From Sulfidibacterium sp964598065 (GTDB lineage Bacteria; Bacteroidota; Bacteroidia; Bacteroidales; F082): DNA of 28,696 nt. Positions 14,639-22,567 of the stretch are shown in pieces; position 1 is the stretch's first letter; each line of letters starts with the position of its first letter. The notes below the pieces were generated by a model that was not told where the DNA came from, did not search any database, and saw nothing but the letters and a program-made list of their open reading frames with translations. A program made the translations under genes and the position numbers. Where the stretch lies: contig CAZRAW010000020.1 in the NCBI GenBank assembly GCA_964598065.1, positions 1 to 28,696 on the forward strand. Reading direction: 5' to 3'.

Positions 14639-16771
14639 TCAAACGAATTTATTCCCGGATGACATCTCAACTAACAATTTTGGTATGGCAAAACGCCTTC
14701 CGAATTTTTTTTCTAATTCTCTTGTCTTTTCCACAAACTCAGGAACCCCGTAATCATTAATAAACTGTAAAGTTCCACCTTTAAACGGAGGGAATCCCCA
14801 GCCGAAAATACTTCCGATATTTGCATCTGCTACCGAATTTAAAACCCCTTCTTCCAAACACCGAACTGTTTCAATGGCCTGGATAAACATCAATCTGTCA
14901 ATCATCTCCTCCTGCTCCAAAATATCTGTTTTTAGAGGAAAGGCTCTTGACAGTTCGCCCCATAAATGTTTGCCTTCCCCTTCGGGATAATCATAAAATC
15001 CTGCTCCAAAGGCTTTTCCTTTCCGGTTAAAATTATGGATCATCTTTTCCACAACGGCATCGGCAGGATGAGACGGACGTGTTTTGCCTTCGGCTTTTAA
15101 ATCTGTTTCGGTTTGCCTGTTAATGTGCTCGATTAGTGTCAGACTTATCTCGTCTGTCAGTGCCAGCGGACCAACCGGCATTCCGGCTGCCATTCCTGCC
15201 GACTCAATACATTGAGGATTTTGTCCTTCTCCCAAAAGCGCCAGTCCCTCTTCCACGTAAGTACTGAAAACACGGGAAGTATAAAAGCCCCGGCTATCGT
15301 TGACAACAATAGGTATTTTCCTGATACTCAAAACAAAATCAAAAGCGCGGGTTAAAGTCTTGTCAGACGTCTTTTTCCCTTTAATAATCTCTACCAGTTG
15401 CATTTTATCCACCGGAGAAAAGAAATGAAGACCAATGAATTTATCCTGGTGAGAAAAGGCAGTTGCAAGACCGGAAATGGGTAAAGTTGAGGTGTTGGAT
15501 GCAAAAAAGCCCTGTCCTGACATAAAAGGCTCCGCTTCCTTTGTTACTTTAGCTTTTAGCTCCCTGTCCTCAAATACCGCTTCGATAACCAAATCACAAC
15601 CTTTTAAATCCTCCGGCTTATCCGTTGGTAAAATACGTTCCAGAACATGTTTTTTCTTCTCAACACTAAATTGTCCTCTTGCGATGCGTTTATCCATTAT
15701 GGCCTCAATTCGTTGCAGACCTTTTTGCGCCAGTTCAGGTAACACATCTTTCAGCACAACCCTGTACCCGCTTAATGCAGCTACATAAGCAATACCATGC
15801 CCCATCATTCCTGCTCCGAGTACGCCGATTTTCTTTAAAGGTTCAGATGGTGGTAAATCTGGCCGGCTGTTTCCCTTTTTTAAATTATTAAATTGATATC
15901 GCAACGTGTTAATCATGTTTTTCGCCACTTTGCCGGTTCCGATTTTAACAAAATAACGCGATTCGATTCTTAATGCCGTATCCATATTGACTACCGAACC
16001 TTCTGCAAGAACACTAAGCAGAGCCTCGGGAGCAGGATAATTCCCTTTTGTTTTTTTAAGCAACATTGCCGGCGCAGCAGTAATTACCTGTGCCGTTTTT
16101 GGATTCATTATACTGCCACCCGGGATTTTAAATCCTTTAATATCGAAAGGTTGCGAAGCTTCAGGATGCGCTTCTATCCACTCAATCGCCTTGGGTAACA
16201 AATCTTCGGGACGATCCGCTAAGCTATGGATCAATCCAAATTCTAATGCCGCATCTGGCGACAATTCTTTTCCCTCACTAACATACTCAAATGTTCTTTG
16301 CAATCCGAATAACCTGGAAAGACGGGTAATTCCACCGCCTACGGGTAAAAGGCCGATTTTTATATCCGGCAGCCCTATTTTAATTTTTTTAGAATTAAAC
16401 GCAATCCGGAAATGTGTTGCGAGTGTCAATTCAAAACCGCCACCGAGACAGGCGCCGTTTATCAGAGAAACAACAGGTTTCCCCATTGTTTCCAGCTTTC
16501 GCAATACCGCTTTGAATTTTTCTGAAAACTCAAATAAATCCTGTACTGAAGGGTTATCGGTTATTATCTTTAAATCGATTCCGGATAAAAACACGTTTTT
16601 TGCAGAGCTAATTACAACCCCTTTCAACTCTTTTTCCTGAACCAATTTATCTACTGCGAGGCTGAAATCCTCGACAAAAGAGGCGCTAACAATGTTTGAG
16701 GATTGGGTTTTATCATTCAAAACCAAATTAACAATTCCGTCTTTTAAATATTTATATTCTATGGTATTCAT
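14639..16771 (-). CDS. fadJ: Bifunctional enoyl-CoA hydratase / 3-hydroxyacyl-CoA dehydrogenase
   Basis: Fused beta-oxidation enzyme of 710 residues that hydrates trans-2-enoyl-CoA and oxidises L-3-hydroxyacyl-CoA with NAD. The crotonase domain (~1-190) has the oxyanion-hole segment NGACLGGGFELTLATHFRIA with E114. The second catalytic position in GLPDIKIGLLP is D136 instead of the usual Glu. The Rossmann domain starts at KKIGVLGAGMMGHGIA (~312). Dehydrogenase motifs follow: FASNTSTLPIS, GLHFFSPVDKMQLVEII with H449, and the NDSRGFYTSRV C-terminal domain with its duplicated tail. Domain order matches FadJ/FadB. The start is 11 bp after fadA. I prefer FadJ to FadB because of the crotonase spacing; the symbol is by similarity only. 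Confidence 0.93.
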   Translation of the reverse strand: MNTIEYKYLKDGIVNLVLNDKTQSSNIVSASFVEDFSLAVDKLVQEKELKGVVISSAKNVFLSGIDLKIITDNPSVQDLFEFSEKFKAVLRKLETMGKPVVSLINGACLGGGFELTLATHFRIAFNSKKIKIGLPDIKIGLLPVGGGITRLSRLFGLQRTFEYVSEGKELSPDAALEFGLIHSLADRPEDLLPKAIEWIEAHPEASQPFDIKGFKIPGGSIMNPKTAQVITAAPAMLLKKTKGNYPAPEALLSVLAEGSVVNMDTALRIESRYFVKIGTGKVAKNMINTLRYQFNNLKKGNSRPDLPPSEPLKKIGVLGAGMMGHGIAYVAALSGYRVVLKDVLPELAQKGLQRIEAIMDKRIARGQFSVEKKKHVLERILPTDKPEDLKGCDLVIEAVFEDRELKAKVTKEAEPFMSGQGFFASNTSTLPISGLATAFSHQDKFIGLHFFSPVDKMQLVEIIKGKKTSDKTLTRAFDFVLSIRKIPIVVNDSRGFYTSRVFSTYVEEGLALLGEGQNPQCIESAGMAAGMPVGPLALTDEISLTLIEHINRQTETDLKAEGKTRPSHPADAVVEKMIHNFNRKGKAFGAGFYDYPEGEGKHLWGELSRAFPLKTDILEQEEMIDRLMFIQAIETVRCLEEGVLNSVADANIGSIFGWGFPPFKGGTLQFINDYGVPEFVEKTRELEKKFGRRFAIPKLLVEMSSGNKFV

Positions 16772-16782
16772 TTTCGCTTAAT

Positions 16783-17991
16783 TTAAATTCTTTCAATAAT
16801 TGTAGCAATACCCATTCCACCGCCAACACAAAGAGATATCAATGCTGTTTCTTTGTCTCTGCGTTCAAGTTCATCGAGCGCTGTTCCGAGCAATATGGCT
16901 CCGGTAGCGCCGAGAGGATGTCCCATGGCTATTGCTCCGCCATTAACATTCACACTGTCAAGATCATTGATTTTTAAGTCGCGTAAAAACCGGAGCACTA
17001 CGCCGGCAAAGGCTTCATTTATTTCAATTAAATCCAAATCCTTTGTAGTCATACCCGCCTTTTTGAGTGCTTTGAGCGAAGCCGGACCCGGGCCCACTAA
17101 CATAATCGTCGGTTCAGTAGCCACTAAGCCCATGGAAACTATCCTGGCACGGGGTTTTAGGCCTAACCGACGACCGATTTCCTCCGAACCCACTAAAACC
17201 GCAGCGGCCCCATCTACTATTCCCGATGAATTACCGGCAGTATGCAAATGGTTAATTTTGGAAACCATGGGATATTTTCTCAAGGCCACTTCATCAAAAC
17301 CAATTTTCCCGATTTTTTCAAAAGAGGGCTGTAAAGAACCAAGGTCGGTCATTGTTGTTCCGGGACGGATATTCTCGTCATGATCCAGAATAAGCAACCC
17401 GTTTTGATCGTAAACAGGAATTTCCGACTTAAAAAAGCCTCTCTTAGTGGCTTCGGCAGCCCTGACTTGTGAAATCATGGCCAGCTCATCAATTTCATGC
17501 CGGGAAAAGCCTTCCAATGTCGCCAGCAAATCCGCACTAATCCCCTGTGGCACAAAACCTGTTTGAATACTCACATCCGGGTCCAGAAACCAGGCGCCGC
17601 CATCGGAAGCCATAGGGACGCGGGACATCACCTCAACGCCACCGGCAACAATTAAATCATCAAAACCTGAAGCCACCTTTGCGGCAGCAGTATTCACCGC
17701 TTCCAAACCGGAGGCACAAAACCGGTTTAGCTGCATACCCGGCACATCAACATTCCAATTGGCGTAAAGGGCAGCCGTACGGGCAATATCTCCTCCTTCT
17801 TCGCCAATAGGAGTAACGCAACCCATGATCACATCATCCACCGCCGCCGTATCCAAATGATTTCTTTTCTCCAGTTCACGCAAAACGAAACTTAAAAGTC
17901 TTACGGGTGTAACTTCATACAAAGCGCCCGTGCGTTTTCCTTTCCCGCGGGGACTCCGGATGGCATCATAAATAATTGCTTTCTGAGACAT
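16783..17991 (-). CDS. fadA: Acetyl-CoA acyltransferase (3-ketoacyl-CoA thiolase)
   Basis: Thiolase of 402 residues that cleaves 3-ketoacyl-CoA with CoA, giving acetyl-CoA and a shortened acyl-CoA, the last step of the cycle. Catalytic residues are visible: nucleophile C92 in LNRFCASGLEAV, the His in GGAIAMGHPLGATGA, and the C-terminal Cys in SLCVGGGMGIA. NEAFAG, the usual oxyanion-loop motif, is also present (INEAFAGVVLRF). Length is typical. The ATG at 17991 is 2 bp after the tetR stop, and fadJ follows after 11 bp, so the three genes form one operon. A biosynthetic acetoacetyl-CoA thiolase is possible from sequence alone, but the neighbours favour degradation. Confidence 0.95.
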   Translation of the reverse strand: MSQKAIIYDAIRSPRGKGKRTGALYEVTPVRLLSFVLRELEKRNHLDTAAVDDVIMGCVTPIGEEGGDIARTAALYANWNVDVPGMQLNRFCASGLEAVNTAAAKVASGFDDLIVAGGVEVMSRVPMASDGGAWFLDPDVSIQTGFVPQGISADLLATLEGFSRHEIDELAMISQVRAAEATKRGFFKSEIPVYDQNGLLILDHDENIRPGTTMTDLGSLQPSFEKIGKIGFDEVALRKYPMVSKINHLHTAGNSSGIVDGAAAVLVGSEEIGRRLGLKPRARIVSMGLVATEPTIMLVGPGPASLKALKKAGMTTKDLDLIEINEAFAGVVLRFLRDLKINDLDSVNVNGGAIAMGHPLGATGAILLGTALDELERRDKETALISLCVGGGMGIATIIERI

Positions 17992-17993
17992 GT

Positions 17994-18644
17994 TTATATT
18001 TTTAAATAATTAATGATTACTTGTTTTGAGAATTCCAGCATATCCTTAATATGCTGGTTAGCATTGGGTTTGTACTCTTTCATTTGAATAATTCCTGAAA
18101 AGTTGATCCATAGCAAATCCGTTATCTGATATACATCAACGGGTTTGATGAGATTATGAACTATGGAAACTTTCATCAGCTCTCTGAAATGGACGTAGAA
18201 AAGTTTTACTTTTGAAATGATAATCGACTTCCTTTCCTCTCTTAAAGCCATAACGAGGCGTAACTGCTGCTGAAAAATGATGATAATAATAAAAGAACCC
18301 GGATCGTTTAAATAGATATTATAAAGCTGTTCGTATATTCTGTCAAACAACTGTTCTACAGTAGATATCTTATTTAAAGAAACCTTTGTTTTAATTTCCA
18401 CCAACCGCTCCTGTATGGTATCTATTATGGGCAGCATAAGCGAAAAAAACAATTCATCCTTGCTTTTAAAATACTGATAAACCGTTGGTTTGGTGATTTC
18501 AGCAAATTTTGCAATGTTGTCCATAGTAGCTTTTGCATATCCGACCTTAAAAAATACTTTTTTGGCCGCATCCAAAATCGAATCTCGTCTGTATTCTTTT
18601 TCCCTTTGTACCCTTGCTGCCGAAATGCTAAGATTATTTTTCAT
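17994..18644 (-). CDS. TetR/AcrR-family transcriptional regulator of the fatty-acid operon
   Basis: A 216-residue TetR-type repressor. The DNA-binding domain covers ~15-65: RRDSILDAAKKVFFKVGYAK, then TMDNIAKFAEITKPTVYQYF with the typical recognition helix ending in KPTVYQYFKSKDEL. The C-terminal ligand and dimer domain (~70-216) is helical and variable. It is the first gene of the operon with fadA 2 bp downstream, which fits an acyl-CoA-responsive repressor like FadR of Bacillus or other TetR-type beta-oxidation regulators. Two palindromes TAACT-N3-AGTTA lie in its promoter region. Family assignment is firm. The ligand and the autoregulation are inferred. Confidence 0.92.
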   Translation of the reverse strand: MKNNLSISAARVQREKEYRRDSILDAAKKVFFKVGYAKATMDNIAKFAEITKPTVYQYFKSKDELFFSLMLPIIDTIQERLVEIKTKVSLNKISTVEQLFDRIYEQLYNIYLNDPGSFIIIIIFQQQLRLVMALREERKSIIISKVKLFYVHFRELMKVSIVHNLIKPVDVYQITDLLWINFSGIIQMKEYKPNANQHIKDMLEFSKQVIINYLKI

Positions 18645-18659
18645 TTAACTATCAGTTAA
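18645..18659. promoter_or_regulatory. Candidate TetR operator O1
   Basis: TTAACT-ATC-AGTTAA is a perfect inverted repeat directly before the tetR ATG, within the predicted 5' leader. It shares the core TAACT-N3-AGTTA with the second site 40 bp upstream. Confidence 0.6.
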
Positions 18660-18675
18660 CTAATTTTATTGACAG

Positions 18676-18707
18676 CAAATTTATATAACTTAAAGTTAAA
18701 TTCCAAA
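18676..18707 (-). promoter_or_regulatory. Promoter of the tetR-fadA-fadJ operon
   Basis: On the minus strand, TTTG (18707-18704) and TAAATTTG (18683-18676) are separated by 20 bp, close to the Bacteroidota consensus. The start codon is 31 bp downstream of the -7 box. Confidence 0.7.
18686..18698. promoter_or_regulatory. Candidate TetR operator O2
   Basis: TAACT-TAA-AGTTA is a perfect palindrome between the -33 and -7 boxes of the operon promoter, the classic position for repression. Its centre is 40 bp from that of O1. Confidence 0.65.
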
Positions 18708-18782
18708 TTTATTTTATTCAAATTGATAGTCCATCATTTTTTCATATAGAATTGTTTAATGCAAAATAAACCGTTCTTTTGT

Positions 18783-18790
18783 TACATTTG
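18783..18790 (+). promoter_or_regulatory. Promoter -7 box of the lyase remnant
   Basis: TACATTTG matches TAnnTTTG, 54 bp before the ATG at 18845. No exact -33 TTTG lies at the right spacing. Confidence 0.5.
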
Positions 18791-18801
18791 AATAAATTTT
18801 C

Positions 18802-18825
18802 AAAAGCCGGGGAAGCACGGCTTTT
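18802..18825 (+). terminator. Terminator-like hairpin in the leader of the lyase remnant
   Basis: A perfect 8-bp stem, AAAAGCCG / CGGCTTTT, with an 8-nt loop ends in four T. It lies between the TACATTTG box and the start codon, so it could attenuate the downstream genes or stop transcripts arriving from either side. Confidence 0.5.
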
Positions 18826-18844
18826 CCGTTCTAAGGTATAGAAT

Positions 18845-19321
18845 ATGGCAGAAAAATACAATTTTGACAAAATCGTAAAACGCGAAAATACCGACAGTGT
18901 AAAATACGATCTGAGAAAAGCATTTAAAAAGACCTTAAATCAATTACATATTTTAGGGGAAAATCTTTTTGGTTATGTAGCTTCCACGGCAGGGCATGAA
19001 AAAGGTTCGGGATGGGTTGATCGGTTGATGCATTATGTACAAGCCAATTTCGATTATCTTTCTTCTTTCCTGGAATCCGATATCCCGCAAACAGAGCTCT
19101 CACATCCCGAAGCTACCTACCTCGCCTGGCTTGACTTCCGTAAAACCGGTTTAAAGGATAAGGAAATCAAAAGAAAGCTTATTTTTGAAGCCGGCCTGGG
19201 ACTGAGTCACGGACCTGTTTTTGGAACCGGAGGCGAAGGCTTCCAGCGCATGAATCTCGCAGTCCCTCGCAGCCTGGTTGAAGAGGCTTGCCGGCGGTTA
19301 GAGAAAATATTCGATAATTAA
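18845..19321 (+). pseudogene. Internally deleted MalY/PatB-type cystathionine beta-lyase (PLP aminotransferase class)
   Basis: The 158-codon frame has the two ends of a MalY/PatB-type PLP lyase but not its middle. Residues 1-30 (KYNFDKIVKRENTDSVKYDL) match the N-terminus of the family. Residues ~34-158 match its C-terminal domain: GENLFGYVAS, GWVDRLMHYVQANFDYL, ATYLAWLDFRKTGL, and RMNLAVPRSLVEEA. A complete enzyme has ~390 residues, so about 230, including the PLP-binding lysine and most cofactor contacts, are missing. The junction is near 18932-18940 and keeps the reading frame. It cannot be an active PLP enzyme. The promoter box and open frame suggest it may still be expressed or was lost recently. 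An assembly collapse is possible. Confidence 0.82.
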
Positions 19322-19331
19322 TATTATAAAA

Positions 19332-19892
19332 ATGAAAGCTTCTTTACGACTTACTCTCTTGATTGTCACAAGTATTATTGTCATTTTTATGGTCATTCCG
19401 GTTTTTTTGACCGGCGACATTACCGTTGAAGCCTCAACAGAGATAAAAGCCCCTCCCAAAGTTGTGTATAATGAAGTTAATGTGTTGAGAAACTGGAAGA
19501 AGTGGTCTCCGTTTGAAACTGATTCGACCATGGTGAACAAGTATGAAGGACCGGCAGCCGGCACAGGCGCCAGACGAAGTTGGACGAGTAAACATAATGG
19601 TAACGGCAAAATAATGATTATAAAGAGTGATCCTGATTCTCTCATCGAAACCAAAATGGACTTCGGGGCGCCGGGTGCCGCCGAAGGCCGCTGGACTTTT
19701 AGTAACGAGCAGGGAAAAACACGGGTCAGGTGGCAATTGCAGATCCAAAAGCTGCAATATCCTTTCGGACGATGGCTGGGACTGTTGCTGAAGAAGATGA
19801 TGACGCCTGTTCTGGAAAACGGATTGTCGAAACTGAAATCAGTAGCTGAAAAACAAAAATCCGCCTCCGATACGATACGGAAAACTCCATAG
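19332..19892 (+). CDS. Membrane-anchored SRPBCC-family protein (polyketide cyclase/dehydrase-like)
   Basis: 186 residues. Residues 7-28 form a hydrophobic N-terminal segment, a membrane anchor or uncleaved signal. Residues ~33-175 match the SRPBCC helix-grip fold that binds hydrophobic ligands: VEASTEIKAPPKVVYNEV, then the family hallmark LRNWKKWSPFE, a Gly-rich strand pair GPAAGTGARRSW, and GRWTFSNEQGKTRVRWQL. The C-terminal helix WLGLLLKKMMTPVLENGL closes the fold. It lies 10 bp after the lyase remnant and is probably cotranscribed with it. Similar proteins are common in Bacteroidota, without a known role. The ligand and exact location are unknown. Confidence 0.82.
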   Translation: MKASLRLTLLIVTSIIVIFMVIPVFLTGDITVEASTEIKAPPKVVYNEVNVLRNWKKWSPFETDSTMVNKYEGPAAGTGARRSWTSKHNGNGKIMIIKSDPDSLIETKMDFGAPGAAEGRWTFSNEQGKTRVRWQLQIQKLQYPFGRWLGLLLKKMMTPVLENGLSKLKSVAEKQKSASDTIRKTP

Positions 19893-20007
19893 ACCGGGTT
19901 CTTTGTCCGCCCTCCCCCACTCATAGATTTCCAACTGATGGTAAACGACAGGCCCGGTACATAGCGAGGGGTTCCAAAGAAAAACAGAAGGAGAACACCG
20001 AAAGGGA

Positions 20008-21300
20008 TTATCTTCTCCTCTTCAGTTTTCTACTGATTTTTTTGATGGCAGACTGAATTGAAGCTTCCGGTTCGATGACGTTGGAAGCACCCCAGAAGTT
20101 TGGATCTGAGAAATTACTTACCTTTTCAGAGAAGATTTCGTTGGGTTTAAACCGTTCGCTGAATTTGGGTTTCACCACATGCTTCGTATCAATATTTGTG
20201 ATGGCTGTTTCGGCCGTAATCGTATAGTCGGAGCGGAAAAGTTTTTTCTTCCACTTAAACCTCAGGTCGGTTTCGTTACGGACATAGTTTAAATACCATT
20301 TGTCGCCAATCTTTCTGTATTTCACAAGGATGTGAATGCCAAGAAGCGTTGCCTTCAGTCCGGCCGGTTTTTTCCTGATTACATAACCCAGGGCTTTGTT
20401 AAGCTGTTTGGGGCTGACTTCCACTTTAAGGCCGGCAACGGCAAGACTTTTTGCATCCAAATAGATTTTCCCTTTGTAAAGAGGCAGTTGTACCGTATCT
20501 TTCTGATCGAAACTGATGACATAAGTCTCCCGATTGTCAAGCATGATAACCCCATCAATCTTGTAATTATAGTAGTTGTACATGTCTTTTGATAGGATGT
20601 CACCATTATTTTTCACGACGTCAAAATAGGACAAGCTGAGCGGGCCTCCCTGGAATTTCACAACCAGCGTATCCCTGTTTTTGACATATTGTGCTTTGCG
20701 TCCTTTGTAGATGGATATTTTGTCATTTTCAAAGCTATTCCTGCTATATGAACTTTTGTAGATATTTAAAACAGCTTCTGCTACCGACAGGTATTTTCTG
20801 TTTTTTCGAATGGACTCTCTGTAAAAGCCGGTCATCATTACCGGTTTGTCCGAATAGTTTAGTGGAATTTTATCCACGGCGGTACTCAACAAATGTTCCG
20901 GATCTAAATGTCGGATAATTACCTCTCGAATGGGGATGATGGCAGGGCTGATATAAACTTTATTGCTTACCTTGTTGAAGTTGGAAACGGGAACAAGCTT
21001 GGTTTTGTATCCCATACTACTGAATCCAAGTCGGCTTTTTTGATATTTCAAAGGAATCTTTATCAGAAACTTTCCGTTAGAATTAGAAACAGTTCCGATT
21101 TTGGTGCCTTCGATAAAGATGGAAGCAAAGACTACCGGATTGTGTGTTTCGCTGTTGATTACCCTACCCTGCACGGCAATATATTGTGTGCTGTCGGTTG
21201 AAAATTTTGAAGGAGAATTTGCCTTTACACTCAACGAAAAGAAAAGCAATAACGTTAAGAATCCGGCAAAAGTGCTTTTATGGAAAATCGTTGTTTTCAT
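20008..21300 (-). CDS. Exported protein with CarboxypepD_reg-like domain, function unknown
   Basis: 430 residues with a signal peptide (MKTTIFHKSTFAGFLTLLLF through VKANS). Residues ~43-125 form a carboxypeptidase-regulatory-like beta sandwich (VQGRVINSETHNPVVFASIF, GTVSNSNGKFLIKIP, LGFSSMGYKT), a surface and outer-membrane associated fold in this phylum. After it comes GFYRESIRKNRKYLSVAEAVLNIYK, a block found in many Bacteroidota proteins with this domain, and then a beta-rich region to ~390. The tail is strongly basic (KKISRKLKRRR). It is not a TonB receptor because it lacks plug and barrel. It lies behind the dihydroorotate-dehydrogenase-like gene on the same strand, separated by a terminator. 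Function unknown; an outer-membrane or periplasmic role is inferred. Confidence 0.8.
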   Translation of the reverse strand: MKTTIFHKSTFAGFLTLLLFFSLSVKANSPSKFSTDSTQYIAVQGRVINSETHNPVVFASIFIEGTKIGTVSNSNGKFLIKIPLKYQKSRLGFSSMGYKTKLVPVSNFNKVSNKVYISPAIIPIREVIIRHLDPEHLLSTAVDKIPLNYSDKPVMMTGFYRESIRKNRKYLSVAEAVLNIYKSSYSRNSFENDKISIYKGRKAQYVKNRDTLVVKFQGGPLSLSYFDVVKNNGDILSKDMYNYYNYKIDGVIMLDNRETYVISFDQKDTVQLPLYKGKIYLDAKSLAVAGLKVEVSPKQLNKALGYVIRKKPAGLKATLLGIHILVKYRKIGDKWYLNYVRNETDLRFKWKKKLFRSDYTITAETAITNIDTKHVVKPKFSERFKPNEIFSEKVSNFSDPNFWGASNVIEPEASIQSAIKKISRKLKRRR

Positions 21301-21430
21301 GGCATCTGATGTTTGATTGTAGTTATGTAATTAGCATTTTTTCTATTTTCATCTTCCCCAAAAGTAAACAAATTAGCAGCAAAAAGAAAGTTTTCTTTGA
21401 AGTATTTACGGTTGATTCCCAAAAACCGAC

Positions 21431-21460
21431 AAAAAAAAGGCTACCCAAGAGCAGCCTTTT
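21431..21460 (-). terminator. Intrinsic terminator after the DHODH-like gene
   Basis: On the minus strand AAAAGGCT / AGCCTTTT closes a 10-nt loop and continues into a run of eight T. It begins 19 bp after the stop codon. Confidence 0.85.
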
Positions 21461-21478
21461 CACTGAACAATCAATAAA

Positions 21479-22477
21479 TTATTTAATATCACCAAAGTAC
21501 TTCATGAACTGCATACGCTCATAAGCATTTGGATTTTCGGTAGTTTCCTGGCTGAGCATGCCACGAACCTGGTCGATGTAATTGAAACCCTTGCTTTCCA
21601 ACCAGTCGTTTACAAATTTGACAACTTCGAGAATGTAAGAAGGTCCGTGCTTGTAGATGGCGGAGGTGAGTTGTGTGACGGTAGCGCCGGCCAGCATCTG
21701 TTTTACAACAGCTTCGCCATCGTGAACACCGGTGGATGCTGCGAGACTCAGGTTTACCCTTTTGGCCAGAATGGCAATCCAGCGTAAAGAATTGGCCATA
21801 TCGGAAGCATGGCTTAAAATATCGCCATGGGTTACTTTCATCTTCTGAATGTCGATATCGGGAGTGGAAAAACGGTTAAACAGCACAACGCCATCAGCGC
21901 CGTTGGCCTCCAGATTTTTCACAACTTTACCGAGATTGGAGAAGTAAGGGCTGATTTTAACCGAAACCGGGATATTAACCTGGCGTTTTACTTTTTTGAG
22001 GATATCATAATAGGCCTGTTCGTTTTCTTCACAACCTTTGTTTAGATTAAACGGCATAAGAAAGATATTCAGCTCAATAGCATCGGCGCCGGCTTCTTCG
22101 ATACGTTTGGCAAAAGATGTCCATTCGTGAGAGGTAACTGCGTTAATACTGGCAATTACAGGTATATTTACTTTGCTTTTAACTTCATGGATAAGAGCGA
22201 GATAACTTCCCAACTCATTTTCTTTGATGTGTACATCGATATAGTCGAGTGTTTCCGAAAAATCAGTATACATCATTTCATCGGCAACAGCTTTTTTGAT
22301 GCTGTGTTCGGCTTGCAACAGGATTTGTTCTTCAAAAATAGATTTCAGGACAACAGCTCCCACACCGTTTTTGTCAAGTTCTACAATTTCGTTCACGGAA
22401 TTGGTCAATCCCGAACTACCAATGACAATAGGATTTCTGAGGGTAAGTCCGAGATATTTTGTACTTAAGTCTGCCAT
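21479..22477 (-). CDS. Dihydroorotate dehydrogenase-like FMN protein, non-canonical active site
   Basis: 332-residue TIM-barrel flavoprotein of the dihydroorotate dehydrogenase-like group. FMN-barrel signatures are visible: LGLTLRNPIVIGSSGLT (~9-25), VIASINAVTSHEW, AGADAIELNIF, VSVKISPYFSNL, and GADGVVLFNRF. The catalytic segment of genuine PyrD enzymes (NxSCPN, carrying Cys or Ser) is replaced by NIFLMPF, so conversion of dihydroorotate is doubtful. No pyrimidine genes are nearby. It follows nfnB with 90 bp and a terminator between them. A redox role with that flavoprotein pair is conceivable but unproven. Length and start (MADLSTKYLG) agree with the family. Confidence 0.88.
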   Translation of the reverse strand: MADLSTKYLGLTLRNPIVIGSSGLTNSVNEIVELDKNGVGAVVLKSIFEEQILLQAEHSIKKAVADEMMYTDFSETLDYIDVHIKENELGSYLALIHEVKSKVNIPVIASINAVTSHEWTSFAKRIEEAGADAIELNIFLMPFNLNKGCEENEQAYYDILKKVKRQVNIPVSVKISPYFSNLGKVVKNLEANGADGVVLFNRFSTPDIDIQKMKVTHGDILSHASDMANSLRWIAILAKRVNLSLAASTGVHDGEAVVKQMLAGATVTQLTSAIYKHGPSYILEVVKFVNDWLESKGFNYIDQVRGMLSQETTENPNAYERMQFMKYFGDIK

Positions 22478-22543
22478 GATATGTTTATTTTATTGTTTTC
22501 GAAGATATGAAATTAAATTGAAAACGGATAGAACCGGCAAAAG

Positions 22544-22560
22544 AACCGGCCCTTCCGGTT
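22544..22560 (-). terminator. Intrinsic terminator after nfnB
   Basis: AACCGG / CCGGTT with a 5-nt loop is followed on the minus strand by CTTTTGCC, 8 bp after the nfnB stop codon. The T tract is short. Confidence 0.65.
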
Positions 22561-22567
22561 TATTATT

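Noticed and set aside
17994..21300. A defence or phage island around the tetR and lyase region
   Set aside because: No integrase, nuclease, toxin-antitoxin or phage gene is present there; the genes are metabolic or envelope-related.
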